From: Methylosinus sp. C49
Lineage (GTDB): Bacteria > Pseudomonadota > Alphaproteobacteria > Rhizobiales > Beijerinckiaceae
Assembly: GCF_009936375.1 (NCBI RefSeq)
Contig: NZ_AP022332.1
Span: 1,607,501-1,671,500, forward strand
DNA length: 64,000 bases
Direction: 5' to 3'
Shown here: in pieces, positions 52,597-62,188 of the stretch
Layout: each line of letters opens with the position of its first letter
How positions within the stretch are numbered: the first letter of the stretch is position 1
Notes under the pieces: generated by a model
The model's input: only the letters and a program-made list of their open reading frames with translations
Database searches by the model: none
What the model was told of the DNA's origin: nothing
Made by a program: the position numbers and the translations under genes

Positions 52597-53040
52597 TCAG
52601 CGCCGAGCATTACGGGCATTGGCGCGGGCGACCGCCTGGTCGATCTGTGCATTGAACTCCGCGAGAAGGCGCTCCGCCTGCCGCGCGCGCGATTTCTCCT
52701 GGCGATCCGGGTGGCAGGCCCAGGCGAGGCGTCGTCGCAACGCGCCGAGCTTGGCGAGCGAGCCTTCGGCGCGCTGCAATTCGACGAGCGCCTCCTCGCG
52801 CTCGGGCAGCCGCGCGAATTTGGGCTGCGGCGGCGCTGGCGGAGGCTCCCGCGGCATGGCGGGTTCGACTCCATAGGCGCGGGATATTCGCGCCGCGCGA
52901 TCTTCCTGCGAGAGCGGCGATGGCGTCGCCTTCTCGCGCAGCAGCGTTCCCATCGGCGGGGGACGCAAAGGGCCGGCGTCTCGCTCCGTGGGGCGGGTTG
53001 CTTTTTCCAGGCTATCGAGAATGGTCGCGAAATTCGTCAT
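52597..53040 (-). CDS. J-domain-like small protein downstream of fliI
   Basis: This 147-residue protein lies 76 bases after the fliI stop on the same strand. The N-terminal 80 residues are Pro/Arg-rich. Residues 95-140 look like a J-domain core: helix 'LGALRRRLAWACHPDR' contains the H110-P-D112 tripeptide that J-proteins use to stimulate DnaK, followed by a second helix ('AERLLAEFNAQIDQAVA') like J-domain helix III. Flagellar function is inferred only from position. Confidence 0.78.
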   Translation of the reverse strand: MTNFATILDSLEKATRPTERDAGPLRPPPMGTLLREKATPSPLSQEDRAARISRAYGVEPAMPREPPPAPPQPKFARLPEREEALVELQRAEGSLAKLGALRRRLAWACHPDRQEKSRARQAERLLAEFNAQIDQAVARANARNARR

Positions 53041-53116
53041 GGTCCCGAGCCGTAGGCAGGGCCGGGATCATGACCGCGAAGGAATGAAAGATTGGTTGAT
53101 CGGGCGGGCGCCCTGC

Positions 53117-54451
53117 TCAGCCGTGCGCTGCGTGCTGCAGCCTATCGGCCACCTCGCGGAAGGGGTCGACGCTCGGCGGCGATTGCGGCGATTGCGTCAG
53201 CGCCTCATAGAGCTTGGGAACGAGCTGCACCGCCTGGTCCAGCTCCAAATCCGCTCCACGCTGATAACCGCCGAGCATGCGCAGATCGCGCGTATCCTCA
53301 TAGCGCGACACCAGCGCGCGCAGCTTCTGAATGAGGTGACGTTGCTCCGGCTTCCAGGCGTGATGCGCGAGGCGGGAGATCGACGCTTTGAGATCGATCG
53401 CCGGATAGCGCCCCTGCTCGGCGATGGCGCGGTCGAGCACGATATGGCCGTCCAGTGTGCCGCGCACGCAATCGGCGATCGGATCATTGTGATTGTCGCC
53501 GTCGACCAGCACGGAATAGACGCCGGTGATCGAGCCGCGTCCTTCCTCGCCGGGCCCGGCGCGCTCCAGCAGTCGCGGAATATCGGCGAATATGCTCGGC
53601 GTGTAGCCATGCGCCACCGGCGGCTCGCCGGCGGCCAAAGCCACCTCCCGTGAGGCGTGCGCGAAGCGGGTCACCGAGTCGACGATCAGCAGGACGTTGC
53701 GGCCGATGTCGCGAAAATATTCAGCTATGGTGGTCGCTGTCAGCGGCGCGAGGCGGCGCATCATCGGGCTCTCGTCGCCGGTGGCGACGACGACGATCGA
53801 TTCGCTCGCCTGTCCGGCAAGCACCTCGTCCAGAAATTCGCGCACCTCGCGGCCGCGCTCGCCGACGAGGCAGATCACCACCGTGTCGAAGCCCGGCGCG
53901 CGCGCCAGCATGGCCAGCAAGGTGGATTTGCCGACGCCGGAGCCGGCGAAAATGCCGATTCGCTGGCCGGCGCAGATCGGCGTGAAGCAATCGACGGCTT
54001 TGACGCCGGTGCGCACGGGCACGCTCACGCGGCCGCGTCGCATCGCCTTTGGCGCCGAGGCGTCGACGTCGAAGGCGGCGTCGCCGTCGGAGAGCTCGCC
54101 GCGCTCGTCGATGGGGCGCGCAAAAGCGTCGAGAACGCGTCCCGCCCAATCGGCGCTGGGCGCGACGGCGATCGGCCCGGCGCGATAGGCCGGCGAGTTG
54201 AGACCGATGCGGACGCGATTGTCGAAGGATTTGACGATCGCGCCGTCTCTGCCGACGCGCACCACCTGTCCCAGCGCGCCGTCCGGCGGCGCGCCGATGC
54301 GCACGCATTCGCCGAGCTCGACGAAATCGGAGAGGCCGCTGACGCGGCAATGCGACGGCGTCACCTCGGTCACGAGGCCGACGACGCGAATGTGATCGGC
54401 GCGGCGCTGGTCGCGCTCGACCGCCGCGCGGAGCCGCTGTAGCGAGGTCAT
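53117..54451 (-). CDS. fliI: Flagellar export ATPase FliI
   Basis: This 444-residue hexameric ATPase energises unloading of export substrates. The P-loop 'GSGVGKST' (residues about 170-177), Walker B region 'NVLLIVDSVTRFAHA' and 'GERGREVREF' are intact, and the N-terminal F1-like beta domain is present. Its ATG overlaps the flgF stop. The C-terminus includes 'YQRGADLELDQAVQLVPKLYEAL'. Confidence 0.97.
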   Translation of the reverse strand: MTSLQRLRAAVERDQRRADHIRVVGLVTEVTPSHCRVSGLSDFVELGECVRIGAPPDGALGQVVRVGRDGAIVKSFDNRVRIGLNSPAYRAGPIAVAPSADWAGRVLDAFARPIDERGELSDGDAAFDVDASAPKAMRRGRVSVPVRTGVKAVDCFTPICAGQRIGIFAGSGVGKSTLLAMLARAPGFDTVVICLVGERGREVREFLDEVLAGQASESIVVVATGDESPMMRRLAPLTATTIAEYFRDIGRNVLLIVDSVTRFAHASREVALAAGEPPVAHGYTPSIFADIPRLLERAGPGEEGRGSITGVYSVLVDGDNHNDPIADCVRGTLDGHIVLDRAIAEQGRYPAIDLKASISRLAHHAWKPEQRHLIQKLRALVSRYEDTRDLRMLGGYQRGADLELDQAVQLVPKLYEALTQSPQSPPSVDPFREVADRLQHAAHG

Positions 54452-55170
54452 GAGCCGCCGAGCGTGCGAATGGCCTCACGCTGCGAGCTGTCGAGCATGT
54501 CGTTCATCGAGCTCACGCTGTCGAAAGCGCGCGATGTGGCGATCAGCTTGGCCATTTCGTGAATCGGATTGACGTTGGAGCTCTCGATAAATCCCTGTTG
54601 CACGCCATTGCGCACGAAGTCGAGCACCGCTGTCGCCGGCTTGGAGGGAATGAGGCTGGCGTTTGGCCCGCGGGCCAAATCCGCGGTGTCGTCGAGGGTG
54701 AAGAGGCCGACGGCGCCGACTTGGCGACCACTCTGGGTGATCATGCCGTCGCGCGAGATCATCGGCGGGCCGCCATTGGGATCGAGCACGACGGCGGAAT
54801 TGCCCGCGTCGAGAATCGGAAAGCCAGAGACGGTCTGCAGATCGCCGGTCTCCGTCATGCGCATGCGGCCGTCGCGCGTGTAGGCGGTTCCATTCGGCGT
54901 GCGTATGGCGAAAAAGCCTTTGCCCACAATGCCGATATCGTAAGGATCGCCAGTCTTGGTGAGCTCGCCGACGGCGCGCGAGACGAAATCCTTGCCGGCC
55001 GACACATAGGCGACTTTGCTCGTGTCCGTTTCGGAGACGACCTGCTGAAAGCTCACGCCATCGGCGCGATAGCCCGGCGTCGCCGCATTGGCGATATTGT
55101 TGGCGAGCGTCTCCATCCGCTTGTCGACGGAGACTTGCGCCGAAAGCGACACGTAAAAGGCCGATTGCAT
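54448..55170 (-). CDS. flgF: Proximal rod protein FlgF
   Basis: This 240-residue rod subunit carries the N-terminal motif 'VSLSAQVSVDKRMETLANNIANAATPGYRADGV', the core 'IGIVGKGFFAIRTPNGTAYTRDGRMRM', and the C-terminal 'ESSNVNPIHEMAKLIATSRAFDSVSSM'. The ATG at 55170 is the family-consistent start though the frame is open to 55275. It shares a divergent promoter region (55171-55325) with motA and is coupled to fliI. Confidence 0.95.
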   Translation of the reverse strand: MQSAFYVSLSAQVSVDKRMETLANNIANAATPGYRADGVSFQQVVSETDTSKVAYVSAGKDFVSRAVGELTKTGDPYDIGIVGKGFFAIRTPNGTAYTRDGRMRMTETGDLQTVSGFPILDAGNSAVVLDPNGGPPMISRDGMITQSGRQVGAVGLFTLDDTADLARGPNASLIPSKPATAVLDFVRNGVQQGFIESSNVNPIHEMAKLIATSRAFDSVSSMNDMLDSSQREAIRTLGGS

Positions 55171-55325
55171 GTTGTCGAGGTCCGTGCCTGCGCTGCGGCC
55201 GCATCGCGCCGCTCCGTCATGAGGCTGACCGGTTTTGCTTGCGTGAAGCTGAAAGAAAATGTCAGCCTCGCGCAAGGGAGGGTGACTAATTCGTTAATAC
55301 GAATTTCCATCGGGAGACTGGCGTC

Positions 55326-56198
55326 ATGGGCTTTCTCGTCGGGCTGATCATCACGATGGGCTGCATGTTCGGAGGCTTCGCCGCGCTGGGCGGCCATTTG
55401 ATCGTCCTTTGGCAGCCATGGGAATTCGTGATCATCATGGGCTCCTCGCTCGGCACTTTCGTCGTCGCCAATCCCACCAAGGTGATCATGGACACGGGCA
55501 AGGCGCTCGGCCAGGCGGTCATGGACAAAGGTCCGAAGCATCGCGATTTTCTCGACATACTCGGCCTGCTGCACGCTCTGATGCGGGAGTTGCGCAGCAA
55601 GCCGCGCAACGAGGTCGAGGCGCATGTCGACAATCCGGCGGAATCGAAGATATTCACGGCTTTTCCGAAGGTCCTCGCCAATAAGGAGATGACCACCTTC
55701 ATCTGCGATTACTGCCGTCTCTTCATCATCGGCAACGTCCGCACATTCGAGATCGAGGCGCTGATGGACGAGGAGATCGCCGCCATTCGCTATGATCGGC
55801 TGAAGCCCTATCATGCGCTGACCTCGGTCGGCGACGGCCTGCCGGCGCTCGGAATCGTGGCGGCCGTGCTCGGCGTCATCAAGGCGATGGGCGCACTGGA
55901 TCAATCGCCGGAGCTGCTGGGCGGCCTCATCGGCGCCGCCATGGTCGGCACATTCGCCGGCATCTTCGTTTCCTACGGCATCGTCACGCCGCTGGCCTTC
56001 AAGGTGAAGGTCGCGCGCAGCAAGGAATGCCACCTCTACGTCATCGTCAAGCAGACGCTGCTCGCTTTCATGAATGGCGCCATGCCGCAAGTGGCGGTCG
56101 AGCACGGTCGTAAATCCATTCCCGCCTATGAGCGTCCCTCTATCGACGAGGTCGAGAATGAGACGCTCTCCGGCGGCGGCGCGGCCGAGGCGGCGTGA
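55326..56198 (+). CDS. motA: Flagellar stator protein MotA
   Basis: This 290-residue four-helix membrane protein forms the ion-conducting stator with MotB. Landmarks are '[43 protein letters not shown]' and '[51 protein letters not shown]', with the essential Pro residues. It opens the operon motA-fliM-fliN-fliG-flhB; its stop overlaps the fliM GTG. Confidence 0.97.
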   Translation: MGFLVGLIITMGCMFGGFAALGGHLIVLWQPWEFVIIMGSSLGTFVVANPTKVIMDTGKALGQAVMDKGPKHRDFLDILGLLHALMRELRSKPRNEVEAHVDNPAESKIFTAFPKVLANKEMTTFICDYCRLFIIGNVRTFEIEALMDEEIAAIRYDRLKPYHALTSVGDGLPALGIVAAVLGVIKAMGALDQSPELLGGLIGAAMVGTFAGIFVSYGIVTPLAFKVKVARSKECHLYVIVKQTLLAFMNGAMPQVAVEHGRKSIPAYERPSIDEVENETLSGGGAAEAA

Positions 56199-57151
56199 TC
56201 GACATGAGCATGGACGGCGCGGTCGAATTCGCCTCGCAGGGAGTGAGGGAGCGTCTGCTCTCGGGCGGCGGCCCCTCGCTCGATCGCATGCCGCTGTTGC
56301 GCGCGGTGTTCGACGCGATGGGGTCGCAGATGCAGGATTCGATGCGCGGACTCGCGGAAGGCGCGATGCAATTCGCGGTCGAGTCGATGACGGTGGCGCG
56401 GGCCGGCGAGATCGTGCGCGAATCGGAGCGCGCAGCGCTCGCCGCGACCTATGTCGTCGGCGTGGATCGGGACGCCAGGACGATCGTCGCCGCGGATCGC
56501 CGCTTCGTGTTCACCCTGCTCGAGGGATTGTTCGGCTCTGACGGCTCCGAGCCGCCTTATGACGCGGAGCGCGAGCTCACAGCGATCGAGACGCGGGTGG
56601 GAATGCTGGCGTTCTCGCGCGTGACCAATTCACTGCAGGCGGCTTTCGACGCGCTCGTCGGAGCGCGCTTGACTTTCGAGCCGGCGGAAGCGCGCACGGA
56701 ATCCTCGGGCGCTGCGCGCAAGAGCAGCGGCTTCAGCGTCGTTTGCCGGTGCCGGCTGCGCGCCTTTGGAACGGAGGGCGCGCTGCTCATCGCCATTCCG
56801 CAGGCGACGCTCGAGCCGATGCGAGACGCGCTCTCGCAAGAGGCGCCGAAATCGGCGCTCGCGACGGATCCGCAATGGGCGAAGCGGATGAAAGAGCGCG
56901 TGACCGAGACCGAGGTCACGCTGAGCGCCGTGATGGAGAAGCACGATCTCACGCTCGCCGATGTCGCGCGCTTCGAGGTGGGACAGGTCATAGAGCTGCC
57001 GGTGTCGCCGACGGGCCTCGTCGCGCTGATGTGCGAAGGCCAGTCGCTGTTCTGGTGCGAGATCGGCCAGAAGGACGGCTCCTACACGATACGGATCGAC
57101 GATTTCGTCGATCAGCAGCAGGAATTCATCGACGACGTGCTGCGCGGTTGA
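56195..57151 (+). CDS. fliM: Flagellar motor switch protein FliM
   Basis: This 318-residue C-ring protein starts at a GTG overlapping the motA stop (an ATG at 56204 is an alternative). The middle domain ('[27 protein letters not shown]', 'EGLFGSDG') and the C-terminal SpoA domain ('[61 protein letters not shown]') are both seen. The N-terminal CheY-binding motif of enteric FliM (LSQxEIDALL) is not evident, as in other rhizobia. Confidence 0.93.
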   Translation: MIDMSMDGAVEFASQGVRERLLSGGGPSLDRMPLLRAVFDAMGSQMQDSMRGLAEGAMQFAVESMTVARAGEIVRESERAALAATYVVGVDRDARTIVAADRRFVFTLLEGLFGSDGSEPPYDAERELTAIETRVGMLAFSRVTNSLQAAFDALVGARLTFEPAEARTESSGAARKSSGFSVVCRCRLRAFGTEGALLIAIPQATLEPMRDALSQEAPKSALATDPQWAKRMKERVTETEVTLSAVMEKHDLTLADVARFEVGQVIELPVSPTGLVALMCEGQSLFWCEIGQKDGSYTIRIDDFVDQQQEFIDDVLRG

Positions 57152-57191
57152 GCGCTGGCGCGATTGCGGCGTCGACAATGGAGAGATCGAC

Positions 57192-57578
57192 ATGGGTGAG
57201 TTCGATTTTGAGAGCTCCAAGAGCGAGGAGCTCGAGCGGCTGATGGGCGGCTCGCGCGCGATGGGCGAAGATCTGATGATGGCGGAGCGCGCCGGCGAGC
57301 CCGAGATCGACGCGCGCAAATTCGAGTCGATCCTGCGCATTCCGGTCGTCATGCAAGTGGTGATCGGGTCTGTGACCATGCCGGTCTCCAATCTGCTGAA
57401 GCTCGGGCGCGGCGCCATCGTGCCGCTGGACCAGAAGATCGGCGAGCCGGTGGACGTCGTCGTCAACGGACGGCTCATCGCTCGCGGCGAGGTGGTCGTC
57501 GTCGAGGACGACAATACGCGCTTCGGGGTCTCGCTCACCGAGATCATCGAGCCCGGGAGCGGCGCGCGGCGCATGTGA
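57192..57578 (+). CDS. fliN: Flagellar motor switch protein FliN
   Basis: This 128-residue C-ring subunit consists of an acidic N-terminus and a SpoA domain ('LRIPVVMQVVIGSVTMPVSNLLKLGRGAIVPLDQKIGEPVDVVVNGRLIARGEVVVVEDDNTRFGVSLTEI'-type). GGAGAG lies six bases before the ATG. It lies 40 bases after fliM and 18 before fliG. Confidence 0.97.
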   Translation: MGEFDFESSKSEELERLMGGSRAMGEDLMMAERAGEPEIDARKFESILRIPVVMQVVIGSVTMPVSNLLKLGRGAIVPLDQKIGEPVDVVVNGRLIARGEVVVVEDDNTRFGVSLTEIIEPGSGARRM

Positions 57579-57596
57579 CGGAGGCGGGAGCCCGCG

Positions 57597-58622
57597 ATGA
57601 CGAATCTGATCGCGGCCGATGCAGGCCGCACGCTCAACGGCCCGGAAAAAGTCGCGGCGCTGCTGCTGTCGGTCGACAAGGATGTGGCGCAGCGCGTTCT
57701 CAAGCATTTCGATCGGAACGAGCTGCGGCAGATCACCAAATTCGCGGCCGGGCTCGGCGCTGTTCCGGCGAGCACGATCGAGCCGCTCATCGAAGATTTC
57801 ATGTCGCAGCTCGAGAGCGGCGGCTCCGATCTGCGCGGCACGGCGGGCGAGGCGGAAAAGCTGCTGGCGGGCGTAATCCCGCCCGACCAGATCGCCGAGA
57901 TCATGTCCGATGTGCTGGGCAGCTCCAATAGCGCGGTGTGGGATCGCGTCGGCGCGGCGCCCGAGGCGGCCTTCATCGAATATCTCGCCAAGGAGCATCC
58001 GCAAACGGCGGCGTTGACGCTGTCGCGGATCGATCCGGCGCGAGCCGCCAAGGCGCTATCCGTGCTGCCGGCCGATTTCCGCGACGATGTGATGCGTCGC
58101 ATGTTGTCGTCGAAGCCCGTCACGGATGAGGCGTTGCGATTGGTGGAGACGACATTGCAGGAGGAGCTCCTGCAGAATTCCGAGGCCACCGCCTCGGCGG
58201 CGAAGAACGCCAAGCTCGCGGCGATCATCAACAAGATGGAGCGCGAGCATGCCGAAGGCGTGTTGCGCAGCCTTTCCGAGCGCCGCCCGCGCGACGCCGA
58301 AGCGCTGAAGGGCATGCTGTTCAACTTCGAGGACATCACCAAGCTGAATGTCCGCGCGCGCATGATACTGTTCGACGCCATTCCGGCCGATCGCGTCATT
58401 ATGGCGCTGCGCGGCGCGGAGGTGGACGTTCGCGACTTCGTGCTCGCGGCGCTCTCCGCGCGCACGCGGCGCATGGTGGAGGCCGAGCTCTCCGGCGGCG
58501 CCTCGCCGCCGCGCCGCGACATCATGGAGGCGCGCCGCATCATCGCCGATACCGTGCTGAGGCTGGCCGAGCAGGGTAAGATCGATTTGTCCAGCGCCGC
58601 TCCCGAGGAGGCCGCCGAATGA
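57597..58622 (+). CDS. fliG: Flagellar motor switch protein FliG
   Basis: This 341-residue rotor protein transmits torque from MotA. The N-domain ('LNGPEKVAALLLSVDKDVAQRVLKHFD'), the EHPQT motif ('AKEHPQTAALTLSRIDP') and the C-domain with charged residues facing MotA ('LFNFEDITKLNVRARMILFDAIPADRVIMALRGAE') are present. A strong GGAGG-type site precedes the start. Confidence 0.97.
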   Translation: MTNLIAADAGRTLNGPEKVAALLLSVDKDVAQRVLKHFDRNELRQITKFAAGLGAVPASTIEPLIEDFMSQLESGGSDLRGTAGEAEKLLAGVIPPDQIAEIMSDVLGSSNSAVWDRVGAAPEAAFIEYLAKEHPQTAALTLSRIDPARAAKALSVLPADFRDDVMRRMLSSKPVTDEALRLVETTLQEELLQNSEATASAAKNAKLAAIINKMEREHAEGVLRSLSERRPRDAEALKGMLFNFEDITKLNVRARMILFDAIPADRVIMALRGAEVDVRDFVLAALSARTRRMVEAELSGGASPPRRDIMEARRIIADTVLRLAEQGKIDLSSAAPEEAAE

Positions 58623-58635
58623 CGGCCTCTGATCG

Positions 58636-59721
58636 ATGAGCGACACGGAAGACGCCGAATCACGAACAGAAGAGGCCACGGAGAAGAAGATTCTCGACTC
58701 GCTCGAGCAGGGCAAGACGCCTGTTTCGCGCGATCTGTCGATCGCGACGCTCTTTCTCACCTTTCTGCTCTGCGCCGCCTTCGTGTTTCAGACCGTCGGC
58801 CCACGCCTCGCGGAAGCGATGGCGCTGATGCTCGGCAATGTCGGACAATTCGCGCTCGCCAACGCCGCGGACGCCTATATGCAATCTCGGACGGTCGTGC
58901 TGGAGACAGCGCGGTTTTTGACGCCCATCCTCGGGATGTTCATCGTCTCGGCGATTGTGGCGGCCTTTATTCAGGGTTCTCCGCGCCTCGTCTTTCAGCG
59001 TATCGAGCCCGATCTCTCGCGCATTTCGCCGCGCGAGGGACTAAAGAGAATCTTCAGCGTCACGGGTCTCGTAGAGCTCGCCAAATCGGTGGCGAAGATC
59101 GTCATCATCGCAGGCGCGGTCATTTTTTCGCTCAATGTCGACCGCGGGCTCATCACCGATGCGATGCGCGTCGAGCCGGGACAAGTGCCGGGTCTGCTGC
59201 TCAAGCTCGTCATTCGTCTCACCAGCGTCGTCTGCATTCCGGTCGTCCTGCTGGCCATGGCGGATTTCGCCTGGAGCCGCATGAAGTGGCGGCGCGACAT
59301 GCGGATGAGCCGGCAGGAGATCAAGGAGGAGCATCGGCAATCGGAAGGCGATCCGATGGTGAAGGCGCGCCTGCGCTCCATCGCCTTGGATCGCTCGCGC
59401 AAGCGCATGATGGCGGCGGTTCCGCGCGCGACCTTCGTCATCGCCAATCCTACTCACTACGCGATCGCTCTGCGCTATGTGCGCGAGGAGGGCGGCGCGC
59501 CGCTCGTCGTCGCCAAGGGAACCGATCTGATCGCGCTCAAGATCAGAGAGATCGCCGAGGCGAACGGCGTGCCCGTGCTCGAGCGTCAGGCGTTGACGCG
59601 CGCGATGTATGATCATGTCGAGGTCGACAAGATGATCCCGTCGGAATTCTATCGTCCGATCGCGGAGCTCATTCATTTTCTGCACAACAGCGGTCAGGCG
59701 TCGCGTCCTGCGTCTCGCTGA
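58636..59721 (+). CDS. flhB: Flagellar export switch protein FlhB
   Basis: This 361-residue protein sets export specificity with FliK. Four membrane helices (residues about 35-210) are followed by a cytosolic domain with the self-cleavage site N271-P-T-H in 'VIANPTHYAIALRY' intact. The N-terminus ('EDAESRTEEATEKKILDSLEQGKTPVSRDL') is typical. The short spacing from fliG (13 bases) places it at the end of the motA operon. Confidence 0.97.
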   Translation: MSDTEDAESRTEEATEKKILDSLEQGKTPVSRDLSIATLFLTFLLCAAFVFQTVGPRLAEAMALMLGNVGQFALANAADAYMQSRTVVLETARFLTPILGMFIVSAIVAAFIQGSPRLVFQRIEPDLSRISPREGLKRIFSVTGLVELAKSVAKIVIIAGAVIFSLNVDRGLITDAMRVEPGQVPGLLLKLVIRLTSVVCIPVVLLAMADFAWSRMKWRRDMRMSRQEIKEEHRQSEGDPMVKARLRSIALDRSRKRMMAAVPRATFVIANPTHYAIALRYVREEGGAPLVVAKGTDLIALKIREIAEANGVPVLERQALTRAMYDHVEVDKMIPSEFYRPIAELIHFLHNSGQASRPASR

Positions 59722-59793
59722 TTGCTGACCCAAGTCCAGCTTGACGCAAGACCGAACGGCTAATTTTCCGTTACCAAATCTGCGCGAGGCATT

Positions 59794-60177
59794 ATGGTCG
59801 AGCCTGTTTATCTCTTCGATCTCGTCGAAAAGCAGCGGAGCTGGCTCTCTGCGCGTCAATCGGTGGTCGCTCAGAACATCGCCAACGCCAATACGCCCGG
59901 CTACAAGGCGGTCGATGTCGCGCCTTTCTCCAAGGTTCTCGATCATAGCGCATTGGAGCTCGCCGGCACCAATGGGCTGCATATTCAGACAGCGGCTTTC
60001 GATCCGCGCGCGTCCTCGCCGAAGGAAGGCGCGAATTGGGAGACGAGCCTCTCCGGCAATTCGGTCAGCCTCGAGCAGGAGATGATGAAGGCGGGCCAGA
60101 TTCGCGGCGCCTTCTCGCTCAGCACCAGCATCATGAAGTCGTTCCACGGAATGTGGATGGCGACGTTGAAGGGATAA
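59794..60177 (+). CDS. flgB: Proximal rod protein FlgB
   Basis: This 127-residue rod protein has 'YLFDLVEKQRSWLSARQSVVAQNIANANTPGYKAVDV' at its N-terminus and 'SLEQEMMKAGQIRGAFSLSTSIMKSFHGMW' at its C-terminus. It opens the rod operon flgB-flgC-fliE-flgG-flgA-flgI, 72 bases after flhB. Confidence 0.96.
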   Translation: MVEPVYLFDLVEKQRSWLSARQSVVAQNIANANTPGYKAVDVAPFSKVLDHSALELAGTNGLHIQTAAFDPRASSPKEGANWETSLSGNSVSLEQEMMKAGQIRGAFSLSTSIMKSFHGMWMATLKG

Positions 60178-60183
60178 TGCGAG

Positions 60184-60603
60184 ATGGACGCTCTCGAAGC
60201 CTCCATGAAAATCTCCGGCGCAGGTCTCGAGGCGCAATCCTCGCGCCTGCGCGTCGTCGCGGAGAATATGGCCAATGCGCGCTCCACGGGCCAGACCGCG
60301 GGCGCGAATCCTTACGTGCGCAAGACCGTCACCTTCGCCAATGAGCTCGATCGCGCGAGCGGCGCGGAGCTGGTTCATATCGGCGCGGTCGGCGTCGATC
60401 GCACGCCGTTCCGCGTCGAGCACGATCCGGGCAATCCGGCTGCGGACAAAAACGGCAATGTGAAGTTTCCGAATGTGAATATTCTCACCGAAGTGGCCGA
60501 TATGCGCGAGGCCAATCGCGCCTATGAGGCCAATCTCCAGGTCATGAAGCAGACGCGCGATCTGCTGACCATGACGATCGATCTGCTGAAGGGAAGCCAA
60601 TGA
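60184..60603 (+). CDS. flgC: Proximal rod protein FlgC
   Basis: This 139-residue rod protein has '[31 protein letters not shown]'-type N-terminal sequence and the C-terminal signature '[42 protein letters not shown]'. Its stop overlaps the fliE ATG (ATGA). Confidence 0.97.
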   Translation: MDALEASMKISGAGLEAQSSRLRVVAENMANARSTGQTAGANPYVRKTVTFANELDRASGAELVHIGAVGVDRTPFRVEHDPGNPAADKNGNVKFPNVNILTEVADMREANRAYEANLQVMKQTRDLLTMTIDLLKGSQ

Positions 60604-60920
60604 TCGGACTCGTCCCCGGAATCGTCTCCTCCGTCGCCTCCAGCGCCGGCGTCTCGGCGCTGAGCGGCGCGACGAAGAGCGCAGCCGCCGCATCTGTCGA
60701 TGGGGCGTCTTTCGCGCAAGTGCTCGATCAGCTCACGACGGGCGTCGTCGACAAGGTGAAATCGAGCGAGGCGGCGTCCATCGCCGGCGTGCAGGGCAAA
60801 GCCTCCGTGCAGCAGGTGGTGGATGAGATCATGTCCGCCGAGCGCGCCTTGCAGACGGCGATCGCAGTGCGCGACAAGGCGGTCGGCGCCTATCAGGAAA
60901 TCAGCCGGATGACGATTTGA
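60600..60920 (+). CDS. fliE: MS-ring/rod adaptor FliE
   Basis: This 106-residue protein links the MS-ring to the rod. The C-terminal half ('[39 protein letters not shown]') is the conserved FliE region. '[10 protein letters not shown]' at the N-terminal side is also typical. It is translationally coupled to flgC. Confidence 0.95.
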   Translation: MIGLVPGIVSSVASSAGVSALSGATKSAAAASVDGASFAQVLDQLTTGVVDKVKSSEAASIAGVQGKASVQQVVDEIMSAERALQTAIAVRDKAVGAYQEISRMTI

Positions 60921-60938
60921 ACAAGGATCGGTAGAATC

Positions 60939-61727
60939 ATGCGAGCGCTCGCCATCGCGGCCACGGGCATGAACGCCCAGCAGCAGAATATCGAAGTTCT
61001 CTCCAACAATATCGCCAATATCAACACGACGGCGTTCAAGCGCTCGCGCGCGGAGTTCACCGATCTGCTCTATCAGGCGGACCGCTTGCAGGGCGTCTCC
61101 AACCGCGGCCGCGACGCGACGATTCCGGAAGGCTCGCAGACCGGCCTCGGCGTGCGCCTCGCGGCGATCCGCAGCCTGCAGACGCAAGGCTCGCTGACGC
61201 AGACGGGCAATCAGCTCGATCTCGCGCTGCAAGGCCGCGGCTGGTTCCAGATCGTCGGCGCCGACAGCGAGACTGTGTATACCCGCGCCGGCTCTTTCAG
61301 CACCAACGCCAATGGACAATTGGTGACGGGCGACGGCTATCTGGTGACGCCGACCATCGTCATTCCGAACAACGCGACCGCGATCACGGTCAATCAATCG
61401 GGCATCGTCTCGGCGACTATCGGCGGGCAGACGACGCCGCAGCAGCTCGGCCAATTGACCATCGCCAATTTCGCCAATGAATCGGGTCTCGAGGCGCTGG
61501 GCGGCAATCTCTTCCGCCAGACGGTCGCCTCCGGCGCGCCGGTCGTCGGCGTGCCGGGCGATCCGGGCTTCGGCACGATCAGCCAATATTATCTCGAGAG
61601 CTCGAATGTCGATCCGGTCAAGGAGCTCGTCAATCTGATCTCCGCGCAGCGCGCCTTCGAGCTCAGCTCAAAGGTGATCCAAGCGGTGGACGAGATGGAA
61701 GGCACTGTGTCGAAGGGAATCAGATGA
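60939..61727 (+). CDS. flgG: Distal rod protein FlgG
   Basis: This 262-residue rod protein has '[36 protein letters not shown]' near the N-terminus, '[32 protein letters not shown]' centrally, and '[34 protein letters not shown]' at the C-terminus. Length matches FlgG of other bacteria. Its stop overlaps the flgA ATG. Confidence 0.97.
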   Translation: MRALAIAATGMNAQQQNIEVLSNNIANINTTAFKRSRAEFTDLLYQADRLQGVSNRGRDATIPEGSQTGLGVRLAAIRSLQTQGSLTQTGNQLDLALQGRGWFQIVGADSETVYTRAGSFSTNANGQLVTGDGYLVTPTIVIPNNATAITVNQSGIVSATIGGQTTPQQLGQLTIANFANESGLEALGGNLFRQTVASGAPVVGVPGDPGFGTISQYYLESSNVDPVKELVNLISAQRAFELSSKVIQAVDEMEGTVSKGIR

Positions 61728-62188
61728 TGCGGCCGCCGCGGCTCGTCGCTCTCGTGCTGGCCGCGGTCGCCTGCGGCCTCTCGCCGCTCGGCGCGGAGGA
61801 GCGCATGCTCCCCGTGCCGTTGGGCGTCATCTATCCGGGCGACGTCATTCGTGAATCGATGCTCGGCGAGCGCGCCTTTGGCTTCGGCGGCGGCGTGGAC
61901 GGCTCCGTCGCGGAGACGAAAGGCGCGCTCATCGGCAAGGTCGCGCGGCGCACGCTGCTGCCGGACCGCCCGGTCCCGACCATCGCCGTCGATGCGCCCA
62001 AGGTGGTCACGATCAATGCGTCGGTGAAGATCGTCTTCGATGAAGGCGGCATGGTCATCGTCGCTTACGGCTCGGCGCTGCAGGCCGGCTCGGTCGGCGA
62101 TCTCATCCGCGTGCGCAATCAGGATAGCGGGCTCGTCGTCACCGGCCGCGTGCAGGCGGACGGCTCCATTCGTGTGAGCGAGGGCTGA
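61724..62188 (+). CDS. flgA: P-ring assembly chaperone FlgA
   Basis: This 154-residue exported chaperone helps FlgI assemble. It has a signal peptide ([18 protein letters not shown]) and an SAF-like domain ('[22 protein letters not shown]', '[25 protein letters not shown]') with the C-terminal '[27 protein letters not shown]'. Its stop overlaps the flgI ATG by one base. Confidence 0.95.
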   Translation: MMRPPRLVALVLAAVACGLSPLGAEERMLPVPLGVIYPGDVIRESMLGERAFGFGGGVDGSVAETKGALIGKVARRTLLPDRPVPTIAVDAPKVVTINASVKIVFDEGGMVIVAYGSALQAGSVGDLIRVRNQDSGLVVTGRVQADGSIRVSEG

